From: Bacillus thuringiensis | GTDB taxonomy: Bacteria; Bacillota; Bacilli; Bacillales; Bacillaceae_G | NCBI RefSeq assembly: GCF_014932895.1 | Contig: NZ_JACYOF010000003.1 | Span: forward strand, 124,261 to 188,260 | Direction of reading: 5' to 3' | Length of the DNA: 64,000 nucleotides | Shown: positions 55,401 to 63,906 of the stretch, piece by piece | Layout: each line of letters begins with the position of its first letter | How positions within the stretch are numbered: the stretch's first letter is position 1 | Notes under the pieces: generated by a model | What the model saw: only the letters and a program-made list of their open reading frames with translations | What the model was told of the DNA's origin: nothing | Databases searched by the model: none | Program-made: the position numbers and the translations under genes

Positions 55401-55743
55401 TCATTAAAGTGGGCACACCTGTAGCAAATTTAACACATTCAATCCCCCCACTGTACTTCACCGTAAATTTCTTTATCATTTTTCCGTTTTCCAGGGTAAC
55501 GAGTTTAGCTAACTCTTCCCGTTTTTCAATCAATAGCTGTTGATAGCGAAATAGAATTCGAGTACCCCGAGGTACAGCGATCCTTCTCCATGTTTTGAAT
55601 GCTTCTTTCGTCGAAAGCGGTACACAAGCAATGATCTCTCCTGTTGCTGGATTTGGTACATCTTCAACTTGTTTACTTGTGGATTCTGTCTATTGTCCTC
55701 CAATATAATTTTTCAACGTTTGTACATTTTTCGTTACTATCAT
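55395..55743 (-). pseudogene. mmsA: 5' remnant of methylmalonate-semialdehyde dehydrogenase gene
   Basis: ATG 55743 behind AGGAGGATTCACC opens MIVTKNVQTLKNYIGGQ, then TAG where Trp is expected, then ESTSKQVEDVPNPATGEIIA and CVPLSTKE. An in-frame gap removes about ten residues before AFKTWRRIAVP, followed by ILFRYQQLLIEKREELAKLV and TLENGK. A short frameshifted stretch (NDKEIYGEVQ in the other frame) comes before GIECVKFATGVPTL, where the sequence ends against a bcr1-like element. This matches the first 120 or so residues of MmsA/IolA. Only the 5' quarter is left. Confidence 0.8.
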
Positions 55744-55929
55744 GGTGAATCCTCCTATTTTAAGATAACCGCCTATGTTATCTCCTAAAAAAGAAAGCGC
55801 ATTCATATTACAGTATGAAAACTTATTTACATACATTTCACTATGTTTCTTCAACATTACTAATCTGAATTTCTTATCCATTGAATACGCAGAAGCAGTC
55901 ATCTGATTAGCATTTCCCCCCAGTTCACA

Positions 55930-56211
55930 TTATTTCAGATTAATCTCATAATTCATTTTATAATTCTTTTTCAAAAATAATGGACAATCCCATTCACAAA
56001 CAAGGTCCTTAGCCAAGGAAACAATCCAGTCCTTTGTAACATGATACTTTTTTCCATCAACAGTAATAAACACTTCACCGTCTGTCACATAGAAAACTTC
56101 CTGTTCTTCTACATGCCACGTTCCTTTATTCGGTTCGCCTATCCATGGTTCCCATGTGTCAACACCTAGTTGCTCAGCTTCTTCTGCTGTCAGTTTTTTC
56201 GCAAAAAACAT
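55930..56211 (-). CDS. Cupin domain protein (EutQ/ureidoglycine-hydrolase-like)
   Basis: 93 residues. A single Cupin_3-type barrel: WEPWIGEPNKGTWHVEEQEV, FYVTDGEVFITVDGKKYHV, and DLVCEWDCPLFLKKNYK. The aromatic WEPW start and EEQEVFYVTDGEV are typical of DUF861/EutQ-like small cupins that bind a metal or small amines; only one of the usual His ligands is seen (GTWHVEE). RBS AAAGAGGGGGATCATC. Fourth gene of the amine-oxidase operon, 45 bp after the MATE gene. Confidence 0.78.
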   Translation of the reverse strand: MFFAKKLTAEEAEQLGVDTWEPWIGEPNKGTWHVEEQEVFYVTDGEVFITVDGKKYHVTKDWIVSLAKDLVCEWDCPLFLKKNYKMNYEINLK

Positions 56212-56256
56212 GATGATCCCCCTCTTTCTTATTGGTAATGTTGACGGAATACGTTC

Positions 56257-57675
56257 CTATAAATCTACTGTTTTAACATTTGTCTCTTTTAAACGTTTGA
56301 ACTCTTTTTTCATAAAGTATGTGGCAATGAGAACGCCCGGAATTTCTGCAGCAGGAGCAGCGTACCATACACCTTCTACACCCCAGAATTTCGGGAAAAT
56401 AAATAGAAACGGTAACATGAACAACAATATTTTGCTTACACTAATAAACGTTGCGGACCAGTTTCTTTCTTGTGATTCGAAGTAGCCAGAGATAAGTAAA
56501 CTAACTGCACTAAGCGCAAACAAAGAATTGAATACAACTGTCGTCCAAATGCCCAGTTTCTGCAATTCCGGATTACCACCAGAAAAAAATGACACAATTG
56601 GATCTGCAAAAATGATTAGTATGGTTGTCACAATCACAAAGAAGGAAACTGTAAAAATGAGTCCCATCTTAATTGCTTGTTTCACACGATCAAGGTTGCC
56701 CGCACCGTAATTATAACTAATAATCGGTTGAAGTCCTGTCATCCCACCGAGCGCTGCTAAGGCGAGGAGATTTGTAATATAACCGTTTTGAATCGTGAAA
56801 GCTGCAACGTGCAGACCACCACCATAGCTTTGGAGTAAGTTGTTGGTGAAAATAATTGCAATAAACATCATGAACTGACTCGAGAAAGATGCAAATCCCG
56901 TCCAAACCACTTCACCAATCTTCTTGAGATTAATCATCATATCTTTCATTTTTGGCTTAAGTTTTGTTTTACCAAACCAAAAATAAAAGATTAGGAGAAC
57001 AGGAATCGATTGTGAAATTGTATTAGCCCATGAAGAGCCCATCATCCCCATGTCATACTTCACTACCATAATCCATTCTATAATCCCAGCAACAACCGCT
57101 GCGACTAACCAACTGTTCATTGATAATATAGGCTTTTCATCGATATTAGTTAAAATACTTAATACAACAGCCAATATCGTTAATGGCAACGAAATCCATA
57201 GCAGTCGGCTATATTGCACCGCATATGGAAGCGCTTCTTCACTTGCTCCGAATAAGATCATAATTTCATTTTCAAAGACCAATCCAAGTATAGCTAACAA
57301 AGTGGAAAGGAAAAGAGTAAACCATAAAGTTTGTCCCATAATACCTCTCGCTTCTTCTATCTTTCCTTTTCCAAGTCGAAGTGAAATGACCGCTCCGGCT
57401 CCCACACCCAAAAGAACACCAATCATACGGGTAATAACCATGACCGTAAATCCAATTCCGATCCCTTCGATTTCCAGCTCCTGAAAGCCACTGACGAAAT
57501 AGCCATCGACAACCGATACAACTCCTAGAATTACGTTAGCCATAATTCCTGCCAAAGCAAACCGTAAATATAGTAACGGAATACTTTTCGTTCCCAGTAC
57601 TGAATCATCCACCGGCTTATTCATTACTTCTAGTTGTTCTATTTTCGATGACGGACAGTTGTCCACTATTTTCAT
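56257..57675 (-). CDS. MATE family efflux transporter
   Basis: 472 residues from ATG 57675, eight bases after AAGGGG; an ATG two codons earlier is too close to it. About 12 helices in two bundles, with GIGIGFTVMVITRMIGVLLG, GAGAVISLRLGKG and GGMTGLQPIISYNYGAGN, the last a MATE hallmark. It would export a cationic compound using Na+ or H+. Within an amine-catabolic operon it may pump out a toxic amine or aldehyde-derived product. Confidence 0.88.
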   Translation of the reverse strand: MKIVDNCPSSKIEQLEVMNKPVDDSVLGTKSIPLLYLRFALAGIMANVILGVVSVVDGYFVSGFQELEIEGIGIGFTVMVITRMIGVLLGVGAGAVISLRLGKGKIEEARGIMGQTLWFTLFLSTLLAILGLVFENEIMILFGASEEALPYAVQYSRLLWISLPLTILAVVLSILTNIDEKPILSMNSWLVAAVVAGIIEWIMVVKYDMGMMGSSWANTISQSIPVLLIFYFWFGKTKLKPKMKDMMINLKKIGEVVWTGFASFSSQFMMFIAIIFTNNLLQSYGGGLHVAAFTIQNGYITNLLALAALGGMTGLQPIISYNYGAGNLDRVKQAIKMGLIFTVSFFVIVTTILIIFADPIVSFFSGGNPELQKLGIWTTVVFNSLFALSAVSLLISGYFESQERNWSATFISVSKILLFMLPFLFIFPKFWGVEGVWYAAPAAEIPGVLIATYFMKKEFKRLKETNVKTVDL

Positions 57676-57719
57676 GAGCATATCCCCTTATAAATAATTT
57701 TATAGCAAGTTAAGCTCAA

Positions 57720-59192
57720 TTAATTCGCATACCAACCTACAGGCTTGGCCTGCTGGTGGATATTGATTTGCTTCGTTTCCATAAAGCGCTCCAGCCCAAC
57801 AGTACCTAACGCTCTGCCGATTCCACTTTGCTTATATCCGCCCCAAGGCCCTTCAACATAAGCAAGATGATAACTATTAATCCAAGTAATTCCCGCACGT
57901 AATTTACTAATGACGCGTTTTGCTCGATCCATATCTTCAGTAAATACAGCACCGGCTAATCCATAAACGGAATCATTCGCTTTTTGGATGGCATCTTCCT
58001 CATCTTTAAATTTCTGTACAACAAGGACCGGACCAAAAATCTCTTCCTTAACAATACACATATTCGCGTTTACATCTGCAAAGATTGTTGGTGCGATAAA
58101 AAATCCTCGATCAAGCCCATTTTCTGTTAAGCGCTTACCACCACAAACTAATTTTGCACCTTCTTCCATTCCGCTCTTGATATAATGTAAAACTTCATTC
58201 ATATGAGACTCGTTTGTAAGAGCTCCCATTTCAATATTCTCGCTTTCCCCGTTTCCAACGATAATTTTCCTCGCACGCTCGGCCAATCTTTCAACAAACT
58301 TATCGTAAATGGTCTCTTGTACAAGCAAACGGGATGCAGCTGAACAAACTTGCCCAGCATTGTGGAAAATACCAAACATCGCATTCTCGACTGCGGTTTC
58401 AAAATCCACATCGTCGAACACAATAAGTGGAGATTTACCACCCAGTTCAAGTGTGATTTTTTTCATATTACCCGCAGCTGCGCGCATAATACTTTGACCT
58501 GTTTTTGTTCCACCGGTAAAGGCAATTTTGTCAACATCATGGCTCTCTGCAAGCTCATTCCCAACCTTTGAGCCAGGTCCCAATACCAAGTTTGCCACTC
58601 CGTCCGGAAGCCCAACCTCTTCAATAATTTCAAATAATTTAAATACGCTTACAGGAGTGACGTCAGCAGGTTTAATTACAATTGTATTCCCTGCGGCGAG
58701 TGCAGGAGCAATTTGCCAAACAGCTAACATAAGCGGGAAGTTCCAAGGTACAATAAGTCCACAAACACCAATCGGTTCATGAATAATCATTGTTTCCGAA
58801 GCATCAGCACGCGTGTAAGATTCCTTTTCCATACCTTTAATCAAGTCGGCATAATAGCGGAAGCATTGAATCGATACTGGAATATCTACATGGGTTGTTG
58901 CACGAATAACCTTACCGTTATTTGCCGTTTCCAAACAGGCAATTTCGGCTGCCTTCTCTTCAAGACGGTCTGCAATCTTATATAGATAGTCAGCTCTTTC
59001 ATCCGCCGATAAATTCGACCAGATCCCGCTATCAAATGCTTTACGAGCCGCCTTGATTGCTATCTTCGCATCGTCTGTCGATCCATGAGCAGACGTCGCG
59101 ATAACCTCTCCGTTTGCAGGATTGATAATGTTTCGTCTAGCACCCGATAATGCTTCTACCCATTTCCCGTCAATGAACATATTAATTTTCAT
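57720..59192 (-). CDS. Aldehyde dehydrogenase (betaine/aminoaldehyde-type)
   Basis: 490 residues from ATG 59192 with AAAGGAGAGGTGTTT in front. NAD(P)-binding and catalytic motifs: VPWNFPLMLAVWQIAPALAA, TGGTKTGQSIM, ELGGKSPLIV (general base Glu), and NAGQVCSAASRL (nucleophile Cys). Length and motifs fit GbsA/PuuC-type enzymes that oxidise aminoaldehydes to amino acids. It starts 14 bp after the amine oxidase gene, which would supply its aldehyde substrate. Confidence 0.92.
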   Translation of the reverse strand: MKINMFIDGKWVEALSGARRNIINPANGEVIATSAHGSTDDAKIAIKAARKAFDSGIWSNLSADERADYLYKIADRLEEKAAEIACLETANNGKVIRATTHVDIPVSIQCFRYYADLIKGMEKESYTRADASETMIIHEPIGVCGLIVPWNFPLMLAVWQIAPALAAGNTIVIKPADVTPVSVFKLFEIIEEVGLPDGVANLVLGPGSKVGNELAESHDVDKIAFTGGTKTGQSIMRAAAGNMKKITLELGGKSPLIVFDDVDFETAVENAMFGIFHNAGQVCSAASRLLVQETIYDKFVERLAERARKIIVGNGESENIEMGALTNESHMNEVLHYIKSGMEEGAKLVCGGKRLTENGLDRGFFIAPTIFADVNANMCIVKEEIFGPVLVVQKFKDEEDAIQKANDSVYGLAGAVFTEDMDRAKRVISKLRAGITWINSYHLAYVEGPWGGYKQSGIGRALGTVGLERFMETKQINIHQQAKPVGWYAN

Positions 59193-59205
59193 AAACACCT
59201 CTCCT

Positions 59206-60492
59206 TTACGCAATAATATCTACGAGTTTGAAACCAATATGTGCCAAATTGACCAGCATTGTTTTTTGATTATAGAACGGGAATGATTTGAGGCGTTCCT
59301 TTTCAAATCGATATCCACCTGCACTCCCCGTAACAATCCATTGTGCCAATAACTTACCAAACAATGTCGAGAGCGATGCGCCGTGGCCCGTATAACCCGT
59401 TGCGAAATATGCGCCTTCTTTGGATCTGCCGATAACCGGGAACGTATCAATTGTTACCCCGATAAATCCACCCCAGCGGAAATCAATCTTGCTTCCTGCT
59501 AGTTTTGGCATTATTTTAACCATGGCATCGTAAACACTTTGATAAACAGCATCGCCTAGGTTTGGACGAATATCGCCACCGCCAAATACGATCCGATTAT
59601 CTGGTGTGCGCCTGAAATAGTAAAGGAAACTGCTTGTATCAAAAACCATGCGATCTTTAGGAATGACGGTATTCACCAATGTTTCTGGGAGCTGTTCAGT
59701 AGCAATAATACGTGCCGAAATTGGCAGTACGCCTTTATTCAATTCAGTCATGATTTTTCCAGAGTAACCATCTGTAGCTACAATAATGTCTTTTGCTATA
59801 ACAGCACCTTTTTCTGTTACAACTTTCACACTGTTTCGACCGTACTCAATAGATAGTGCTTTCGAATGCTCAAAGATTTTTGCACCGATTGATTTAGCAG
59901 CTTCTCCTAAACCAATTGCATAGTTCAGTGGTTGGAACGAGTAACTCGAGTTGTCGACTAGGCAGCCATAATAATGCGGAGAATCGATTTCTTGATGCAA
60001 CTGACTTCGATCAAGCACGCTAGATTCATAACCAAAATTTCCGTTCAAGTATTCGCTTTCTTGTTTCAATCCTTCAAAATGCTTGGCTTTGTAAGCCGCC
60101 ACAATGTGACCTGTCTTTCTAAAGTTACAGTTGATTTGATGCTCGTCGATGATGCTTTTAACTAGTTCAACACTAAGTAGAGAAAGATTGTTAAGTTGCC
60201 TCGCCTCTTCGCCACCGTACTTCTTGGCAAGCTCCTGCATCGTCGGCTTATAACCTGGCAATACCATCCCGCCGTTACGACCGCTTGCACCATATCCGAT
60301 TGTTTCCTGCTCAAGGACAATGACACTCTTCCCTAATTTTTGCAAATGATATGCAGAAGAAAGACCTGTGAATCCTGCACCAATAATGACAACATCAGCC
60401 TCTTCAGTTCCTTCAAGAGGTTTTCCTTTGTTATAGCTGTTTGCAGTCGCTGTCCACAGTGAGAGAGTATCCATACGATCCATCTTATCCAT
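59206..60492 (-). CDS. FAD-dependent amine oxidase of the DAO fold (PuuB-like)
   Basis: 428 residues. FAD motif ADVVIIGAGFTGLSSAYHL (33-51), ERQETIGYGASGRNGG-like EQETIGYGASGRNGGM, covalent-FAD-type region ATDGYSG, and C-terminal GGFIGVTIDTFPVIGRS, then FATGYTGHGASLS. It is close in size and pattern to gamma-glutamylputrescine oxidase PuuB. It oxidises a primary or secondary amine to an aldehyde with release of H2O2. No puuA or puuD gene is present, so the substrate is open. RBS AAAGGAGAAGGATTAGCT. First gene of the operon. Confidence 0.9.
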   Translation of the reverse strand: MDKMDRMDTLSLWTATANSYNKGKPLEGTEEADVVIIGAGFTGLSSAYHLQKLGKSVIVLEQETIGYGASGRNGGMVLPGYKPTMQELAKKYGGEEARQLNNLSLLSVELVKSIIDEHQINCNFRKTGHIVAAYKAKHFEGLKQESEYLNGNFGYESSVLDRSQLHQEIDSPHYYGCLVDNSSYSFQPLNYAIGLGEAAKSIGAKIFEHSKALSIEYGRNSVKVVTEKGAVIAKDIIVATDGYSGKIMTELNKGVLPISARIIATEQLPETLVNTVIPKDRMVFDTSSFLYYFRRTPDNRIVFGGGDIRPNLGDAVYQSVYDAMVKIMPKLAGSKIDFRWGGFIGVTIDTFPVIGRSKEGAYFATGYTGHGASLSTLFGKLLAQWIVTGSAGGYRFEKERLKSFPFYNQKTMLVNLAHIGFKLVDIIA

Positions 60493-60570
60493 AGCTAATC
60501 CTTCTCCTTTCGTGACATGTATGTTACAATACAGTCAAAAATATTCGAAATATTCACACTTATCGAATTA

Positions 60571-60601
60571 ATAATATGATTTGGAGTTTCCTCCAAGTCA
60601 A
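60571..60601 (-). promoter_or_regulatory. MerR-type promoter with 19-bp spacer and dyad
   Basis: On the minus strand, TTGACT (-35, 60601-60596), a spacer of exactly 19 bp, and TATTAT (-10, 60576-60571). The spacer contains TTGGAG-GAAA-CTCCAA, a perfect 6-bp dyad. A long spacer with a dyad is the hallmark of MerR-activated promoters. Transcription would start near 60564 and read the amine oxidase operon. Confidence 0.75.
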
Positions 60602-60635
60602 TAGCTATTTGAAAGTTTTTTGAATTCATTTTGCG

Positions 60636-60662
60636 AAAAAAGTGGAGTAACGCCACTTTTTT
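60636..60662 (+). terminator. Terminator-like hairpin in the leader of the merR gene
   Basis: AAAAAAGTGG and CCACTTTTTT are perfect 10-bp arms around AGTAACG, with its T-tract 5 bp before the RBS CGGAGGG. In this position it could attenuate the regulator's transcription. Confidence 0.55.
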
Positions 60663-60678
60663 CATCGGAGGGACATCT

Positions 60679-61911
60679 ATGAAAATTGGTGCATTTGCAA
60701 AGCTTTTTCACGTTACGACTGATACCGTTCGTTATTACATTGAACTTGGATTATTAATACCAGACAAAAAAAACACCCAGTATCAAATGAACCAATTGTG
60801 TTTCGACGACATGGCTTTTATTACTGAATTGAAAAAATTTCATTTTTCATTGTTAGAAATCCAACGCATTTTATCGTATCGGCGTATCACAAACTTCTCG
60901 GACCATGAGGATATCGACTACTACAACAACTTGCTCAATGATAAGAAGAACGAGCTAACCAAGAAAAAAGAAGACATATCAAAAGCTATCCAATTGATTG
61001 AAAAAGCGGTTGAAATTAGCTCGCCTTCAGCCAACGAAGAGAATATTACAGGAATCCCGCTTTCCTTTGTAAATCTGCTCTATTGTCCGAAGTGCCACAT
61101 TCCACTTGAAATGAAAGATGTAACGATTAAAAAAAATTACGTTCAAGCTGGGAATTTAACTTGTATCTGTGGATACGAGGCGGCTATCGAGGAAGGCATT
61201 ATCATTACTACGAACTTGTACGAGACGTCTCCTTATCCATCATATTTTTACGATAAAGAAACGATTAAAGAGATCAATCCAAAAATGATTAATTTATTTG
61301 AAAAAAGTAATTTTTGGTTTCAAAAAGTTCTACAAAATATAGATTTAAAAAACAAATTAATCGTAGAAACAAACGTTGACGCTTTTGTTTCACTACCCAA
61401 ATATATCGATGTTCTTGAAACGAGCGCATCCTATGTATTCAGTGGCTATTCGCTTGCGATGCTAAAGAAGATTAGAAAAAGAATTGAGCGTATGAATCCG
61501 AAGCCACGCGTCCTTTATATTTTGAATTCTGATTTAAATCTGCCATTGAAACCGCTTAGCATCGATGTTTTTGTGGATAGTTTTACAGTAACTGATTTTT
61601 CACTGCTCAATCCGCAGTTCCCTATTCACGTTCTAAAAAACTATTTCCATAGCAGTTCAACAATTGTCGGCGGGTACTCGTATTATGATAGCTCGGCCAA
61701 ATCCTTGAAAAATATTTCAGCCTTATATCCAAATTCTGATGAGCATATTTTATATCCAAAATACTTAGAAGAAAATTTATCAATCAACGGATTTCAAATT
61801 ACGCAAAGTGAAAATATCGGTTACTGTACAGATCCAGGACCTTATTTTGATTATCATGTAATAGACGAGAAATTCCACAAGCTAATGTATTTGGCTAGTA
61901 CGAAACAATAG
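60679..61911 (+). CDS. MerR-family regulator fused to zinc-ribbon and methyltransferase-like region
   Basis: ATG 60679 follows CGGAGGGACATCT. 410 residues: MerR winged helix (IGAFAKLFHVTTDTVRYYIE, LGLLIPDK, about 1-70), coiled coil (NLLNDKKNELTKKKEDISKA, 85-120), then LLYCPKCHIPLEMKD...NLTCICGYEA (about 145-180), four cysteines spaced as a Trm112/RlmA-like zinc ribbon, then a region with Rossmann-like order (KLIVETNVDAFVSLP, YVFSGYSLAMLKKIRKRI, PRVLYILNSDLNLP, IDVFVDSFTVTDF) reminiscent of class I methyltransferases but without a clear GxGxG. It probably senses a ligand and activates the divergent operon. Confidence 0.8.
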   Translation: MKIGAFAKLFHVTTDTVRYYIELGLLIPDKKNTQYQMNQLCFDDMAFITELKKFHFSLLEIQRILSYRRITNFSDHEDIDYYNNLLNDKKNELTKKKEDISKAIQLIEKAVEISSPSANEENITGIPLSFVNLLYCPKCHIPLEMKDVTIKKNYVQAGNLTCICGYEAAIEEGIIITTNLYETSPYPSYFYDKETIKEINPKMINLFEKSNFWFQKVLQNIDLKNKLIVETNVDAFVSLPKYIDVLETSASYVFSGYSLAMLKKIRKRIERMNPKPRVLYILNSDLNLPLKPLSIDVFVDSFTVTDFSLLNPQFPIHVLKNYFHSSSTIVGGYSYYDSSAKSLKNISALYPNSDEHILYPKYLEENLSINGFQITQSENIGYCTDPGPYFDYHVIDEKFHKLMYLASTKQ

Positions 61912-62312
61912 CACACAAAAAGAAGTTGTCCGAAAAGTAGGCTAGTTCAAAGGGGAGACAGCACCCTTGTAGATAAACTCTTTAAATCCTAGGTATCCTG
62001 GATTTACATGCATCTGGTCGAAAATTAATGAACCCGTGACTGGGGCATCCGCTGGAGAATTTGCAAAGAAATGGTTTAAGTTTTCAATGATATTTGAATC
62101 CAAACCATACTCAAAAACGCTGATGTCAGGGCTCTATCATTCATGTCCCAACTCCAAAATTTTATAAGTTTAACATTCTCCCGATTACTTTTAGAGTTTT
62201 TGTTTAGTAAAGCCCTCTCCGTACCACCTTTACTAACGAAGATAGAACAACTAATTTCTATTCGTTCTTCGCAGAAAATAGCTTTTCTTTCACTGATCAA
62301 TTGTAAAAAAAC
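61912..62312. other. Intergenic stretch, possible gene debris
   Basis: No intact gene. Overlapping short frames on both strands (62076-62300, 62143-62337) have no RBS and no recognisable family. GC is similar to coding DNA in 61960-62060, which hints at decayed coding sequence. Confidence 0.35.
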
Positions 62313-62349
62313 AAGCCATCCAACTCATAAAGAATGAATTGGATGGCTT
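62313..62349 (-). terminator. Terminator of the NETI-motif gene
   Basis: AAGCCATCCAA and TTGGATGGCTT are perfect arms, with TTTTTTTAC on the minus strand. Confidence 0.8.
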
Positions 62350-62381
62350 ATTCTGTATCAAAAAGAAAACCTGTTATTTGA

Positions 62382-62582
62382 TTACTTCAATTTCCCCTCG
62401 AAAACAATTTTTCTACCGCACGGTTCAACTACTGTTTTGCCCTCTTTCTTTACTTCATGAAAAATTGGCTCTTCCATACGACGAGACGGTGCGTATCCTT
62501 CTTGTTCCATGCGTGCTAAGCAGTCTGTAATTGTTTCGTTTTCGAGTACTTCAAATTTTTTCTTATTAGGTTGTTTTGTCAT
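62382..62582 (-). CDS. NETI motif-containing small protein (YebG-like)
   Basis: 66 residues. [20 protein letters not shown] contains the NETI signature, followed by [13 protein letters not shown] and [11 protein letters not shown]. Function unknown; found widely in Bacillus. It overlaps the MFS gene stop by 17 bp and shares its transcript. Confidence 0.85.
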   Translation of the reverse strand: MTKQPNKKKFEVLENETITDCLARMEQEGYAPSRRMEEPIFHEVKKEGKTVVEPCGRKIVFEGKLK

Positions 62583-63762
62583 GCCCTAACCTACTTTCTA
62601 TTTTTCTTGATGCGAATTGATTCTTCATGTAGCTCATATATAACAGTGCGAGAATTCCCATTATAATCATAACCGCAATAAAAAAGCTTGTATACTGTAT
62701 TTTTTCTATAAAAACGCCTCCTAATACAGGGCCCATAATACTTCCTATACTAAAGGCGATTCCGGATAATATATTACCTGCTGGTAGTAAGTGTCTCGGT
62801 AATAAATCTGTCATAAATCCAAGTCCTAAAGAGAAGCACGATCCAATGACCATACCCGCTAAAAGCATACAAGCAAAGACAATCCAGTAATATTGATCAA
62901 ATACGGCCGCAAGTAGGAAAATACCAGTACTTATGCTGAACGTCCACGTTAAAATACGGTCTCTTCCGTACTTATCACTCAATATACCGAGCGGGATTTG
63001 TGTAATAATGCCTCCAACCGCAAACGCTGGTAACAAGAAGGAAACATCCGAAACGGACCATCCTTTACGAAGTGCATATACTGGTAAGTTACTATTTAAC
63101 ATTGCTTCAAGCACACCGTATGCAAGTGGTCCCATTAATGCAATCCAACCTAATCCAACAACTTGTTTATACCGAGAAAATGATGATTCATTTTTCACTT
63201 CCGTTTCATTTTGTGCTGGGAATGCATTTTTCGTTGGGAGTAGTAAAATCCAACCTATTAAGCAAAGTATAGTAGATACGATAAATGGTGTTGCAAGACC
63301 GTACTGAACGGTGCTTGCTAAATACGGGCCGACGGCAAAACCAATTCCGAAGAATACACCATATATCGATACTTGTCTTCCTATTTTACTCGGGTCCGAT
63401 GTTGTCGTGATCCATGTTTGCGTTCCGACATGAAGCATATGATCTCCGACTCCAACTAAAAATCTAAGAATAAACCATACCCAAAATGAAAATGTTTGTG
63501 TAAAAAAGAATAATGAAATAATAACGAGAAACCCACCAATGACGATAATTGGCTTCATTCCAAACTTTTGCATCGGTTTTTCAAGAAACGGTGAAATAAC
63601 TAATATCCCAATGTATAATGCCGTCGCATGAATACCGTTAATACTTGAACTAATCCCTTCTTGTTCAAAAATCATTGCAATGGCAGGTAAGAGCATCCCT
63701 TGTGACAAACCTGAAATTGCTACAATCCCAACCATAATCCAAAAAGTAAAACGCATTGACAT
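62566..63762 (-). CDS. MFS transporter
   Basis: 398 residues from ATG 63762 behind GGGAGAGATTAGGG; an upstream ATG 36 bp earlier lies before this RBS. About 12 helices; MFS signature in the central loop [15 protein letters not shown] and the N-terminal [19 protein letters not shown] typical of a DHA1/YitZ-like drug-proton antiporter. Substrate unknown. Cotranscribed with the NETI gene. Confidence 0.87.
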   Translation of the reverse strand: MSMRFTFWIMVGIVAISGLSQGMLLPAIAMIFEQEGISSSINGIHATALYIGILVISPFLEKPMQKFGMKPIIVIGGFLVIISLFFFTQTFSFWVWFILRFLVGVGDHMLHVGTQTWITTTSDPSKIGRQVSIYGVFFGIGFAVGPYLASTVQYGLATPFIVSTILCLIGWILLLPTKNAFPAQNETEVKNESSFSRYKQVVGLGWIALMGPLAYGVLEAMLNSNLPVYALRKGWSVSDVSFLLPAFAVGGIITQIPLGILSDKYGRDRILTWTFSISTGIFLLAAVFDQYYWIVFACMLLAGMVIGSCFSLGLGFMTDLLPRHLLPAGNILSGIAFSIGSIMGPVLGGVFIEKIQYTSFFIAVMIIMGILALLYMSYMKNQFASRKIESRLGHDKTT

Positions 63763-63865
63763 CCCTAATCTCTCCCTTTTGTAATCCAACACACTCATTA
63801 TAAACTGTATTCTTTCTAATAAGAAAGAGATAGTGAATGAAATTATATCAATTCTTCAATAATGA

Positions 63866-63899
63866 AAAAGAAGTTAGGCTTGCTTCATCTAACTTCTTC
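63866..63899. terminator. Terminator between the hydrolase and MFS genes
   Basis: AGAAGTTAG and CTAACTTCT arms with CTTTTTC on the minus strand, ending the hydrolase message. Confidence 0.7.
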
Positions 63900-63906
63900 C
63901 CCTTCC

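Noticed and set aside
62076-62337. Overlapping frames of 74 and 64 codons on opposite strands
   Set aside because: Neither has an RBS or a recognisable family; at most they mark decayed DNA.
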